Positions 25,138 to 33,192 of a DNA stretch of 64,000 bases are shown here, one piece after another. The DNA comes from Hydrogenophaga sp. (GTDB taxonomy: Bacteria; Pseudomonadota; Gammaproteobacteria; Burkholderiales; Burkholderiaceae_C). Made by a program: the position numbers and the translations under genes. Position 1 is the first letter of the stretch, and each line of letters begins with the position of its first letter. Location: the NCBI RefSeq assembly GCF_030651625.1, contig NZ_JAUSCF010000035.1:62001-126000 (forward strand), in the 5' to 3' direction. The notes under the pieces are model-generated. The model was given only the letters and a program-made list of their open reading frames with translations, was not told the origin of the DNA and ran no database searches.

Positions 25138-27513
25138 CTAGCGACGGGCTGGGGGCTTCCAGCGCTTGAGCAGCAACGCGTTGCCCACCACGCTCACCGA
25201 ACTCAGCGCCATGGCCGCGCCCGCCATCACCGGGCTCAGGTAGCCCATCGCCGCCAGCGGAATGCCGGCGGCGTTGTAAATGAATGCCCAGAACAGGTTC
25301 TGGCGGATCTTGCTGACCGTGCGGCGTGAGATGTCCAGCGCGGCGGCCACCAGTGCCACATCGCCCCGCATCAGCGTGATGCCAGCCGCATGCATGGCCA
25401 CGTCAGAACCGCCTCCCTGCGCATGGCTCATGGCCAGGCCCACATCGGCTGCAGCCAGCGCCGGTGCGTCGTTGACGCCATCTCCCACCATGGCCACGGT
25501 ATGGGCTCGCCTGTGGTCAGGTACAGGCGCCGCCTGCGCATCGCGATCGGCCACCGGGTTGAACTCGCCCTTGGTGGTCCAGGCCTCCGGGGCCAGGCCT
25601 TCCTGTTCGGCCATGGACACGCTGGGGGGCGCGAGCGGCGTCCCCTGTTTGAGGCGATGCACCGCGGCGGCCTTGTCGCCTGGTAACACCTCGGCCATCA
25701 CCTCGTCGTCCTTGAGGCCCAGGGTATGGGCCACGGCCATGGCAGCGCCCCGGTTGTCGCCCGAAATCATGACCAGCCGCAGGCCTTGCCCGCGCAGCGT
25801 CTCCAGCGCTGCCAGGGCCCCGGCTTTGGGCTCGTCAGCGAAGGCCAGCAGGGCCAGCGGCGCCCAGGCACCCTCTCCATTGGCAGCGGCCAGAACCGAG
25901 ACCGTGGCACCCTCGTTCTGCAGCACCTGCGCACGCGCCGCAAGACCACCCATGGCCGCGCCCAGCTCGGCCATCCAGCGCAGGCTGCCCAGCGCCAGCA
26001 GTGCGCCCTGCACCTTGCCTTGTGTGCCGCGACCGGTCACCGACTGCACATCTTGCGCGGCGTCCTCAATGAGGACCAGGCCACGCGCCTGAGCGGCATC
26101 CATGACCGCACGGGCCAGTGGGTGGGCACTTTGGGCTTGCAGCGACGCCGCCGCTTGCAGCACGGCCTCCTCGTCCACGCCCGCAGCGGCCTCGATCAGG
26201 CGCAGGCGGGGGTGCCCTTCGGTGAGCGTGCCGGTTTTGTCGAACACCACCGTGTCCACCCGGTGCGCGATCTCCAGCGCCTGCACATCCTTGATCAGAA
26301 TGCCGTGCCGTGCCGCCACACCGGTACCGGCCATGATGGCCGTGGGCGTGGCCAGACCCAGCGCGCAAGGGCAGGCAATCACCAGCACCGACACCGCGTT
26401 GCGCACCGCCTCTTCCACCGGCACGCCCATCTGCAGCCACACCACCAGCGTGACCAGGGCGATCACCAGCACCACCGGCACGAACACCGCCGCCACCTGG
26501 TCCACCATTCGCTGCACCGGCGCCTTGGTGGCCTGCGCGTCCTGCACCATGGCGATGATCTGCGACAGCACGCTCTGTGCCCCGATGGCACGCACTTCCA
26601 CTTCCACCGCGCCTTCGCCGTTGATGGCGCCGCCCGTGACGAAGTCGCCCGCTTGCTTGGGCACTGGCATGGCCTCGCCGGTCAGCATCGATTCATCGGC
26701 CTGGGTCTGACCCACCATCACCGTGCCGTCAGCGGCGAAGCGCTCACCAGGCAGCACCCGCACCCGGTCGCCCGGCAACAGTTCTTCCACCGGCACGTCA
26801 ACGGCTTCGGTGCGCTTGATGCCATCGGGCATCAGGTGCGCTTTTTCAGGACGCAGCGCGTGCAACGCGCGAATGGCGCTGGTGGTCTGGCGCTTGGCAC
26901 GGGCTTCCAGCCACTTGCCCAGCAGCACCAGCGTGATCACCACCGCCGCGCCCTCGTAATACAGGTGCACCATCTCACCGGGTTCGGCACTCAACCACAA
27001 CCAGGTGGACAGCGCCCAACCCGCCGTGGTGCCAATCGCCACCAGCAGTTCCATGTTGCCGGTGTAGGCCTTGAGCGCGTGCCAGCCTGCCCGGTAGAAG
27101 CGCGCGCCCAGCACGAACTGAACCGGCGTGGCCAGCAAGAACTGGATCCAGGCCGGCAGCATCCAGTGCTTGCCGAACAGGTCGCCCACCATGGGCAGGG
27201 CCAGGGGGGCGGAGAGCAGCACGCCCAGAATCACCGGCCAGGCATCCCGGGCGATGCCCAGGGGGCCGGTGGGGGGTGCTTCGTCGGCGGCTTCAGGGCT
27301 GCGGGCTTCGTAACCCGCGTCACGCACGGCGCGCTTGATCAGCGCGAGGTTCTTCCAGTCGGTCTCGCCCTCGAATGTGACGCGCGCCGACTCGGTGGCC
27401 AGGTTGACCGTGGCCCCCGTCACACCCTGCTGTTTCTTGAGCACACGCTCCACGCGCGACACACACGACGCGCACGTCATGCCACCAATGCCCAGATCGA
27501 TCACAGATTCCAT
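25138..27513 (-). CDS. copA: Copper-exporting P1B-type ATPase CopA
   Basis: 791 residues. One N-terminal heavy-metal-binding domain with 'GGMTCASC'; transmembrane metal site 'CPC' at 381-383; phosphorylated aspartate D425 in 'DKTGTLTEG'; ATP-hinge 'MVGDGVNDAPAL'. It pumps Cu(I) out of the cytoplasm. Unusually, about 48 residues (~622-669) rich in Pro, Ala and Gly are inserted between the conserved 'GDKAAAVHRLKQ' and 'HTVAMVGDGVND' blocks, where relatives have only a few. The promoter's -10 ends six bases before the ATG, so the mRNA may be leaderless. A GTG nine bases downstream is an alternative start. Confidence 0.92.
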   Translation of the reverse strand: MESVIDLGIGGMTCASCVSRVERVLKKQQGVTGATVNLATESARVTFEGETDWKNLALIKRAVRDAGYEARSPEAADEAPPTGPLGIARDAWPVILGVLLSAPLALPMVGDLFGKHWMLPAWIQFLLATPVQFVLGARFYRAGWHALKAYTGNMELLVAIGTTAGWALSTWLWLSAEPGEMVHLYYEGAAVVITLVLLGKWLEARAKRQTTSAIRALHALRPEKAHLMPDGIKRTEAVDVPVEELLPGDRVRVLPGERFAADGTVMVGQTQADESMLTGEAMPVPKQAGDFVTGGAINGEGAVEVEVRAIGAQSVLSQIIAMVQDAQATKAPVQRMVDQVAAVFVPVVLVIALVTLVVWLQMGVPVEEAVRNAVSVLVIACPCALGLATPTAIMAGTGVAARHGILIKDVQALEIAHRVDTVVFDKTGTLTEGHPRLRLIEAAAGVDEEAVLQAAASLQAQSAHPLARAVMDAAQARGLVLIEDAAQDVQSVTGRGTQGKVQGALLALGSLRWMAELGAAMGGLAARAQVLQNEGATVSVLAAANGEGAWAPLALLAFADEPKAGALAALETLRGQGLRLVMISGDNRGAAMAVAHTLGLKDDEVMAEVLPGDKAAAVHRLKQGTPLAPPSVSMAEQEGLAPEAWTTKGEFNPVADRDAQAAPVPDHRRAHTVAMVGDGVNDAPALAAADVGLAMSHAQGGGSDVAMHAAGITLMRGDVALVAAALDISRRTVSKIRQNLFWAFIYNAAGIPLAAMGYLSPVMAGAAMALSSVSVVGNALLLKRWKPPARR

Positions 27514-27519
27514 AGGTAG

Positions 27520-27550
27520 AGCATAAGCTTTACCCCCATGGGAAGGTCAA
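27520..27550 (-). promoter_or_regulatory. CueR-type copA promoter
   Basis: On the minus strand, -35 TTGACC and -10 TATGCT are separated by 19 bases, the over-long spacing used by MerR-family activators. The spacer holds TTCCCATGGGGG, an imperfect dyad as in CueR operators. The -10 ends only six bases before the copA ATG, placing the expected transcription start on the A of the start codon. Confidence 0.75.
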
Positions 27551-27586
27551 GACAAGGCTTGTTGCCAACTGTGACAAGGCCGGCGC

Positions 27587-27617
27587 TTGACCTTGACATC
27601 ATGTCAAGGCTGAAACT
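27587..27617 (+). promoter_or_regulatory. CueR-type copZ-cueR promoter with perfect dyad
   Basis: -35 TTGACC at 27587-27592 is followed by a 19-base spacer carrying the dyad CCTTGACA-TCA-TGTCAAGG (27591-27609), a MerR-family operator. The -10 at 19-base spacing is GAAACT, a poor match. The transcript would begin about 34 bases before the copZ start. It is divergent from the copA promoter. Confidence 0.7.
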
Positions 27618-27657
27618 ACGCTTTATCCAATCAACCCTTGATTTCAAAGAGAACGCC

Positions 27658-27855
27658 ATGAACCAGACCTTCAACGTGCAGGGCATGACCTGCGGCCATT
27701 GTGAAAAAGCGGTGACCACCGCCATCAAGACCCTTGACCCCACAGCGGAAGTGCGCATCGATCGCGCGGCCAACACAGTGGAGGTCGCGTCCGATCAGCC
27801 AGCACAGGCCATTGCCGAGGTCATTCGCGAAGAGGGTTACACCGTCACCACATGA
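27658..27855 (+). CDS. copZ: Copper chaperone CopZ (heavy-metal-associated domain)
   Basis: 65 residues, a single HMA domain. The Cu(I) ligands are in 'GMTCGHCEKAV' near the N-terminus, and the closing 'IREEGYTV' is typical. It carries cytosolic Cu(I) to CopA and probably to CueR. AAGAGAA precedes the ATG. The stop codon overlaps the cueR start (ATGA), indicating translational coupling. Confidence 0.92.
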   Translation: MNQTFNVQGMTCGHCEKAVTTAIKTLDPTAEVRIDRAANTVEVASDQPAQAIAEVIREEGYTVTT

Positions 27856-28340
27856 AACCCACCCCCGTCGCTCACACACGGCCGCAGACACGCCAGCAAA
27901 CGAACCAGGCACCGGAAGTTCCTGCCTGGCCGGTGAGCATCGGTCAGGCCGCGCAGCTCAGCGGCATTTCGCCCAAGATGCTGCGCCACTATGAGGCGCT
28001 GGGCCTGCTGGGCGAGGTGGCACGCACCGGAAGCAACTACCGCCAGTACAACGAAAGCGATGTGCACACCCTGTGCTTCATCCGGCGTTCGCGCGACATG
28101 GGCTTCGGCCTGGACGCCATTGCCGAACTGGTCAGCCTGTGGCACGACCGCCAGCGCAGCAGCGCCAGCGTCAAAAAGGTGGCTCGCAAACACCTGGGCG
28201 ACCTTGATGCGCGCATTGAAGCGCTGCAGACCATGCGGCGCACGCTGTCCCAGTTGTTGCACCAGTGCCCTGGTGACAGCCGCCCTGACTGTCCGATCCT
28301 TGACAACCTGAACAAAGAGTACACCCGCTGCGCCGGATAG
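27852..28340 (+). CDS. cueR: Cu(I)-responsive MerR-family regulator CueR
   Basis: 162 residues. The MerR winged helix is 'VSIGQAAQLSGISPKMLRHYEALGLL' (~28-55), followed by a coiled dimerisation helix. The metal loop near the C-terminus reads 'QCPGDSRPDCPIL', two cysteines seven residues apart as in CueR. About 27 extra residues, Thr/Gln/Pro-rich, precede the helix-turn-helix compared with typical CueR; a GTG-type internal start could shorten this. It overlaps copZ by four bases and should activate both divergent copper promoters. Confidence 0.88.
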   Translation: MKPTPVAHTRPQTRQQTNQAPEVPAWPVSIGQAAQLSGISPKMLRHYEALGLLGEVARTGSNYRQYNESDVHTLCFIRRSRDMGFGLDAIAELVSLWHDRQRSSASVKKVARKHLGDLDARIEALQTMRRTLSQLLHQCPGDSRPDCPILDNLNKEYTRCAG

Positions 28341-28349
28341 GCAGAGCAC

Positions 28350-28393
28350 ACCCTGCGCCGCTTCGCGGCTTCCCCCTTTATCCGGCGCACCGG
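28350..28393 (-). repeat. Short remnant of the palindromic repeat
   Basis: CCCTGCGCCGCTTCGCGGCT followed by TCCCCC and a GGCGCACCGGG end resembles the outer parts of copy A with the middle missing. It lies just 3' of cueR. The rest of the 238-base gap before the Spy-like gene has no clear promoter. Confidence 0.45.
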
Positions 28394-28578
28394 GATCATT
28401 GACACGCTGGCATCGGGTAGGAGCCTGTGCAGGCTTGCCGACAAGAACCGCCACATAACTTTACATATCAGCAGCGCAACCGCACAAAGCGGAAACAGGG
28501 GACGGACACACTGAAGCCATTCCACAGCCCGACACCCTGTCGAGTTTGCGGTAGACCTTCAACCCAACAGGAGTGAAC

Positions 28579-29277
28579 ATGAAACTGTTTCCCCAACGCA
28601 CCTTTGTCATCGCCGCCATCGCAACCGCAATCGTTGGCGTATCGGCCACCGCCATCGCAAGCAACCCAGGCGCCATGAACAGCGACCTGCACGCTCAGCA
28701 CCTCGCCCATCGCAGCCACATCGCACCCGAGGTGGTCCAGCTGGCACAAGCCGCTCAGGTCACACAGAACGTGGACGCCATTGCCACCGACAGTGCCAAG
28801 CCCAACCGCGAGCGCCGTGCGCACCGCATGGACCGCAGCGAGCGGATCGAACGCATGCAGGCCCGGATGGCCGAACGACAGGCCAAACTCAAGGCAGATC
28901 TGAACCTCAGCGCCGCACAGGAACCTGCGTGGAACGCCTTCGTGGCGCGCATGGAGGCGAGCAAAGCTGCTCGTGTCCAACGCGGTCAGCGCGAGCGGAC
29001 CAACTGGTCAGAGCTGACCACGCCAGAACGGCTCGACAAGATGCAGGCCCGCATGGCCGAACGCGAAGCCGCAACGAGCCAGCGTTTTGATGCCATCAAA
29101 AGCTTCTACGCCAACCTCAACATCGAACAGCAAAAGGTCTTTGACAGCCAGCGCATGGGATCCTTCCACCGGGCCGGCATGAAAGGCGGTCACCAGAAAG
29201 GTGGACACAAGCATCACCATGACGGCAAAGGTCACCGTGGCATGGGCGTGCAGACCCCGGCCACACCTCAGAGCTGA
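28579..29277 (+). CDS. Spy/LTXXQ-like periplasmic protein with His-rich tail
   Basis: 232 residues. Residues 1-29 are a signal peptide ('FVIAAIATAIVGVSATAIA'). The mature protein is highly charged and helical, with two Spy-like repeats ('LNLSAAQEPAWNAFVARMEA' and 'FDAIKSFYANLNIEQQKVF'). The C-terminus (~200-222) is rich in Gly, His and Lys ('GGHKHHHDGKGHRG') and may bind metal. Spy/CpxP relatives are envelope chaperones or stress sensors. The place directly after the copper genes suggests an envelope metal-stress role, which is inference. I used the ATG with AGGAG upstream rather than a GTG six bases earlier. Confidence 0.75.
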   Translation: MKLFPQRTFVIAAIATAIVGVSATAIASNPGAMNSDLHAQHLAHRSHIAPEVVQLAQAAQVTQNVDAIATDSAKPNRERRAHRMDRSERIERMQARMAERQAKLKADLNLSAAQEPAWNAFVARMEASKAARVQRGQRERTNWSELTTPERLDKMQARMAEREAATSQRFDAIKSFYANLNIEQQKVFDSQRMGSFHRAGMKGGHQKGGHKHHHDGKGHRGMGVQTPATPQS

Positions 29278-29294
29278 AAAGGTATTTGGTGCTC

Positions 29295-29321
29295 AAGCCC
29301 CGGTCCACCGGGGCTTTTTTT
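29295..29321 (+). terminator. Rho-independent terminator after the Spy-like gene
   Basis: AAGCCCCGG-TCCA-CCGGGGCTT, a 9-bp perfect stem with a 4-base loop, runs straight into seven T residues. It begins 18 bases after the stop codon. Confidence 0.9.
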
Positions 29322-29486
29322 CGTCCTCTGATGGGCTCAGGCCTGCGGATGCAACCAGGCCGGTTGCCGTCCGACACAAGCTGGGGGCATCATGTGGTGC
29401 ACAAGCGTTTGACCGATCCTGCCTTCTGTCTTTCAACGGACTCTCGCCCAACGTTTCCCCCGCAGCGCGCCGAACCAGCGAACCCC

Positions 29487-32165
29487 ATGGACAAACACTA
29501 CCTCACCCCTCTTTTTCAACCCGACACCATTGCGGTGTTCACCGGCTCCGCAACCGATGCGGAGTTGCCCGGCCCGCAGGCCAGACAGCTCATGGATGCG
29601 TTGCGGGCCCAGCGTTTCGCCGGCACCCTGGTGTTTCTGGACGTGCACACCACCGGCACCCTGGCCGACCTGGCCCAGACACGGGCCGATCTCGCGATCA
29701 TCTGCCTGCCGCCTGCCGAAGCCCTGGAAGCGCTGGAGGTGGCCGGGCGCATCAAGTGCCGTGCGGCACTGGTGATCGGCAGCGGCACACCGGCCGATGT
29801 GGCCACCGCCATGCACCGCACGGCGCAGCGCCACGGCATGTACCTGCTGGGGCCCAACAGCCTGGGCTTCCAGCGCCCACAGCGCCTGCTCAACGCCAGC
29901 GTGGCCGGTCCCCTGGCGGCCGCGGGATCGCTGGCCCTGGTGTCGCAGTCGGGGGCACTCACCGCGTCGATCCTGGACTGGTCGAGCCAGAACAGCGTCG
30001 GTTTTTCCACCGTGGTCTCGCTCGGACCCAACACCTGTGTGGACATTGCGCAGGTGCTCGACTTCCTGGCAGCCGACCCGCACACCCACAGCATCGTGGT
30101 GTATCTGGAGGGCATCTCCAGCGCACGGCGCTTCATGAGCGCCTTGCGTGCAGCAGCCAACGCCAAGCCGGTGGTGGTGCTCAAAGCCGGTCGAAAAGCC
30201 GCCGGCAACAAGGCCGCACAGACCCACAGCGGGGCCATCGTGGGCAGCGACGACGTGTTCGATGCCGCCCTGCGCCGGGCCGGTGCGGTGCGCGTGCGTT
30301 CGTTCGTGGAACTGTTTTCGGCTGCAAAGTGCTTGGCCTCACGCTACCGGCCTGTGGGCAAGCGCCTGGCCATCGTCACCAATGGCGGCGGGCCAGGTGT
30401 GCTGGCGGCCGACTGGGTCAGCGAAATCGAGCTCGAACTTGGCGTGTTGTCCAGAGAGACCGCGCAGGCGCTTCAGGCCCAACTGGCACCTCTGGCCTCA
30501 CTGACCGACCTGATCGACCTGTCTGAAGAAGCCACGGCCACGCACTACCGTGCCGCCATTGAAACCGCCGGCAAAGAGCGCTCGGTCGACGGCGTTCTGG
30601 TGGTGCATTCACCCAAATCGGGCGTGAACGCCGCCGAGGTGGCCCACGCCATGGCCGACCTGAAAGACCATCTGGGCAAGCCGTTGCTGTGCTGCTGGAT
30701 GGGTGACGCGTCGGTGGGTGAAGCGCGCGAGGTGCTGGCAGGGGCTGGCATCCCCTCTTTTCGCACGCCCGAAGCCGCCGTGGGCGCGTTCGGCAACATC
30801 GCCAGCTTCTACGAAAACCAGCAACTGCTGCAGCAGACGCCTCCACCCCTGTCCACTCTGGCCCAGCCCGACATCGAAGGCGCGAGGTTGCTGATCGAAA
30901 ACGTACTGGCCGAGCGCCGCCAGGTGCTCACCGAAATGGAGTCCAAGGCCTTGTTGTCGGCCTTCCACATTCCCGTCACCCAGACCATTCTGGCGCGCAA
31001 TCCGGTGGAGGCCATGATGATTGCCACCCAGCTGGGCTACCCGGTGGCACTCAAGATCGATTCACCAGACGTGACCCACAAGTCGGACGTGAGCGGTGTG
31101 GCGCTCAACGTCATGAACGCCGTGGGCGTGCGCGATGTGTTCCTCACCATGATGCAGACCGTGGCCAAGCTGCAACCCGGCGCACGCATCAACGGCGTCA
31201 CGATCCAGAAAATGGCGCGCAACCACCGCGGTCGCGAACTCTACATCGGCCTGGTCACCGACGATCCCTTTGGCCCGGTGATCGCTTTTGGCGCAGGCGG
31301 CACCATGATCGAACTGATCAACGACCGCGCCATGGAGCTGCCGCCACTCAACCAGTTCCTGGCGCGCCGGCTGATCCAGCGCTCGCGCGTGAATCAAACC
31401 CTGGGCGAATGGCGGGGCGCCAGTGCCGTCGACCGCAACGCACTGGAACACGTGCTGCTGCGGGTGTCCGAAATGGTGTGCGAACTGCCGCAACTGCGCG
31501 AGATGGACATCAACCCCATCATCGTCGACGCTGCTGGTGCGGTGGCGGTGGATGCCCGCATCGTGGTCGCCAACACCCCAGCGGCCGCACGCAACCACAG
31601 CCACCTGGCGATCCTGCCCTACCCAGCCCGTTACGAACATGTGTGGCCCATGCGCGGGGGCGGGGAGTACACCATCCGCCCCATCCACCCCGACGACGCC
31701 CAGATGCTGCAGGACCTGGTGCAGAGCCTGTCACCGGAAAGCCGGTATTTCCGCTTCGTATCCGCCTTGCGCGAACTTCCGCCGGCCATGTTGTCGCGCC
31801 TGACCCTGATCGACTACGACCGCGAAATGGCCCTGGTGGCCATCCACCGTGAAACCAAGACGGGGACCAGCGGTGAAACCATTGAAACCGAGCGCATCGT
31901 TGGCGTGTCGCGCTACATCACCAACCCCGACAAGGCCAGCGCCGAGTTCTCGCTGGTCGTGGCCGACGATTTCAATGGCAAGGGCCTGGGCTCGCGCCTG
32001 ATGCTCAGCATCATGGAGGCGGCACGGGAAAAGGGCCTGACCGAAATCGAAGGGATGGTGCTGGCCAACAACCCCAGCATGCTCAAGCTCATGAAGGGCC
32101 TGGGATTCACAGTCAAGCGCTTCGCGGAAGACCCTGATTTCATGATTGCCAGCCATCCGCTTTGA
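29487..32165 (+). CDS. Pat-type protein: ADP-forming acyl-CoA synthetase-like domains fused to GNAT acetyltransferase
   Basis: 892 residues. Order: CoA-binding domain (~1-130, 'LFQPDTIAVFTGSATDAE'), succinyl-CoA-ligase-like domains (~150-460, with 'LVSQSGALTASILDWSSQ' and 'IVTNGGGPGVLAADW'), an ATP-grasp domain (~480-700, 'LLSAFHIPVTQT', 'YPVALKIDSPDVTHKSDVSGVAL'), and a C-terminal GNAT domain (~730-890, 'FSLVVADDFNGKGLGSRLM'). This architecture is that of Pat/PatZ lysine acetyltransferases, which regulate acetyl-CoA synthetase and other enzymes. In 'AGAIVGSDD' (~250) the catalytic His usual for active synthetases is preceded by 'THSG', so activity of that half is not ruled out. The ATG 'MDKHYLTPLF' is chosen; upstream codons are terminator sequence. 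Confidence 0.85.
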   Translation: MDKHYLTPLFQPDTIAVFTGSATDAELPGPQARQLMDALRAQRFAGTLVFLDVHTTGTLADLAQTRADLAIICLPPAEALEALEVAGRIKCRAALVIGSGTPADVATAMHRTAQRHGMYLLGPNSLGFQRPQRLLNASVAGPLAAAGSLALVSQSGALTASILDWSSQNSVGFSTVVSLGPNTCVDIAQVLDFLAADPHTHSIVVYLEGISSARRFMSALRAAANAKPVVVLKAGRKAAGNKAAQTHSGAIVGSDDVFDAALRRAGAVRVRSFVELFSAAKCLASRYRPVGKRLAIVTNGGGPGVLAADWVSEIELELGVLSRETAQALQAQLAPLASLTDLIDLSEEATATHYRAAIETAGKERSVDGVLVVHSPKSGVNAAEVAHAMADLKDHLGKPLLCCWMGDASVGEAREVLAGAGIPSFRTPEAAVGAFGNIASFYENQQLLQQTPPPLSTLAQPDIEGARLLIENVLAERRQVLTEMESKALLSAFHIPVTQTILARNPVEAMMIATQLGYPVALKIDSPDVTHKSDVSGVALNVMNAVGVRDVFLTMMQTVAKLQPGARINGVTIQKMARNHRGRELYIGLVTDDPFGPVIAFGAGGTMIELINDRAMELPPLNQFLARRLIQRSRVNQTLGEWRGASAVDRNALEHVLLRVSEMVCELPQLREMDINPIIVDAAGAVAVDARIVVANTPAAARNHSHLAILPYPARYEHVWPMRGGGEYTIRPIHPDDAQMLQDLVQSLSPESRYFRFVSALRELPPAMLSRLTLIDYDREMALVAIHRETKTGTSGETIETERIVGVSRYITNPDKASAEFSLVVADDFNGKGLGSRLMLSIMEAAREKGLTEIEGMVLANNPSMLKLMKGLGFTVKRFAEDPDFMIASHPL

Positions 32166-32400
32166 ATTTTCTACCCCGTTTTTTCAAGACAAAAGGGTTT
32201 CTGGCAGGGCGCAAAGGAGGTTCGGCGCTTGGGCTTTCTTATTCTTCTATAGCTTTAATTCAAATTAGTAGTGGTAGTAGAAGGCGCTTCATTTTGTGGA
32301 AAAGCCCTTTTTCTTCAAGCCTGACAAGCACTTGGCGAGCGCACAACCCTGTGTGGACCCCCCCGGTCCTGAAAACCGCCCACAGGGACAACCTCTCACT

Positions 32401-32449
32401 TTAGTCACAGTCTGTGGATAACATAGGTGTTGTTAAAAAGTTATACACA
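32401..32449. other. DnaA-box cluster
   Basis: TGTGGATAA at 32413-32421 (TTATCCACA on the other strand) and TTATACACA at 32441-32449 both fit the DnaA consensus TTATNCACA exactly and face each other over 19 AT-rich bases. TTAGTCACA at 32401 and TGTGGAAAA at 32295-32303 differ by one base each. No dnaA, dnaN, gyrB, parAB or rpmH is nearby, so this is unlikely to be oriC; a titration or regulatory site is more plausible. Confidence 0.6.
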
Positions 32450-32510
32450 GACTTTGGGGGAAAGGTACACGGGCCGTGCCGTGGTGTTGCAAGTGTTTAC
32501 ATCCCCGCCC

Positions 32511-32535
32511 GGAATAAACCCGGGTGGCTGGCGTT
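32511..32535 (+). promoter_or_regulatory. ECF-type promoter for the DUF4956-VTC operon
   Basis: GGAAT (32511-32515), 16 bases, then CGTT (32532-32535) continuing GTG. The same GGAATA-N15-CGTTGT layout recurs at 35136-35160, and related ones at 38665-38692 and 38683-38710 beside the ECF sigma gene. Expected transcription start lies ~55 bases before the GTG start. Confidence 0.6.
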
Positions 32536-32597
32536 GTGTTGTCACGGAAACGTCATGAACCGCTGCGTTTCGCTTTCAACCCATCAGGAGCGCCCCC

Positions 32598-33191
32598 GTG
32601 ACCTTCCCCTTGTCTGCATTGCCCTACCTTGAACTGCTGGCCCGTTTCGCCATCGACCTGCTGGCCATGGTCTTGCTCGTCTTTGGCATGTACTACCAGC
32701 GCTACCGCGACAAGGAGCTGGTCACGGCTGCTGCGATGTTCAATCTCTTTGCGTTCGCCGTGCTCACCATCCTCTCCACGGTGGAATTCAGCATCGCCGC
32801 CGGCTTCGGCCTCTTTGCCATCCTTGCGCTCTTCTCACTGCGCTCCGAGCAGATCAGCAAGACCGAAATCACCTACTTCTTCGGCAGCATCTCCATTGCA
32901 GTGATCTGTTCGGTGCAGGGCACCACCCTGCCCTTCGTCTCGCTGGTGGTGGTGCTGATCCTGCTCGGCGCCTGGGTCATCGATCACCCTTCGGTACTGC
33001 GGTCGTCCGACGGCATCAAGCTCACGCTGGACAAAATCGACCCGCACGCCCTCTCCGACCCCGAAGCCATGCGTGCAGAACTGTCTTCGCGCCTGGGTGT
33101 GGAAGTCATGTCGTATCAGATTACCGCGTTGGACTACATCAACGACATGGCCCGCATCAATGTGTTCTACCGATCCAACCGGGCTGCCTGA
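32598..33191 (+). CDS. DUF4956 family membrane protein
   Basis: 197 residues, GTG start with AGGAG nine bases upstream. Three to four hydrophobic segments in the first ~130 residues ('FAIDLLAMVLLVFGMYY', 'LFAFAVLTILSTVEFSIAAGFGLFAILALFSL', 'LPFVSLVVVLILLGAWVI') are followed by a soluble tail (~140-197). 'FSLRSEQISKTEITYFFGSISIAV' is the conserved DUF4956 core. Members are repeatedly found beside VTC-domain proteins, and here the VTC gene starts one base after the stop. A role as membrane partner of the polymerase is inferred from that pairing. Confidence 0.85.
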   Translation: MTFPLSALPYLELLARFAIDLLAMVLLVFGMYYQRYRDKELVTAAAMFNLFAFAVLTILSTVEFSIAAGFGLFAILALFSLRSEQISKTEITYFFGSISIAVICSVQGTTLPFVSLVVVLILLGAWVIDHPSVLRSSDGIKLTLDKIDPHALSDPEAMRAELSSRLGVEVMSYQITALDYINDMARINVFYRSNRAA

Positions 33192-33192
33192 G

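Larger units (their letters stand above)
32166..32597. other. AT-rich gap with DnaA-box cluster and ECF-type promoter
   Basis: 432 bases without a gene. 32230-32280 is unusually AT-rich for this window. 32295-32449 holds several DnaA-box-like 9-mers, and 32511-32535 an ECF-type promoter for the DUF4956 operon. Nothing else, including no terminator for the Pat-type gene, was identified. Confidence 0.6.

Noticed and set aside
32295-32449. The DnaA-box cluster as a chromosomal or plasmid origin
   Set aside because: No dnaA, repA, parAB, gyrB or rpmH is near, and the flanking genes are ordinary chromosomal genes.
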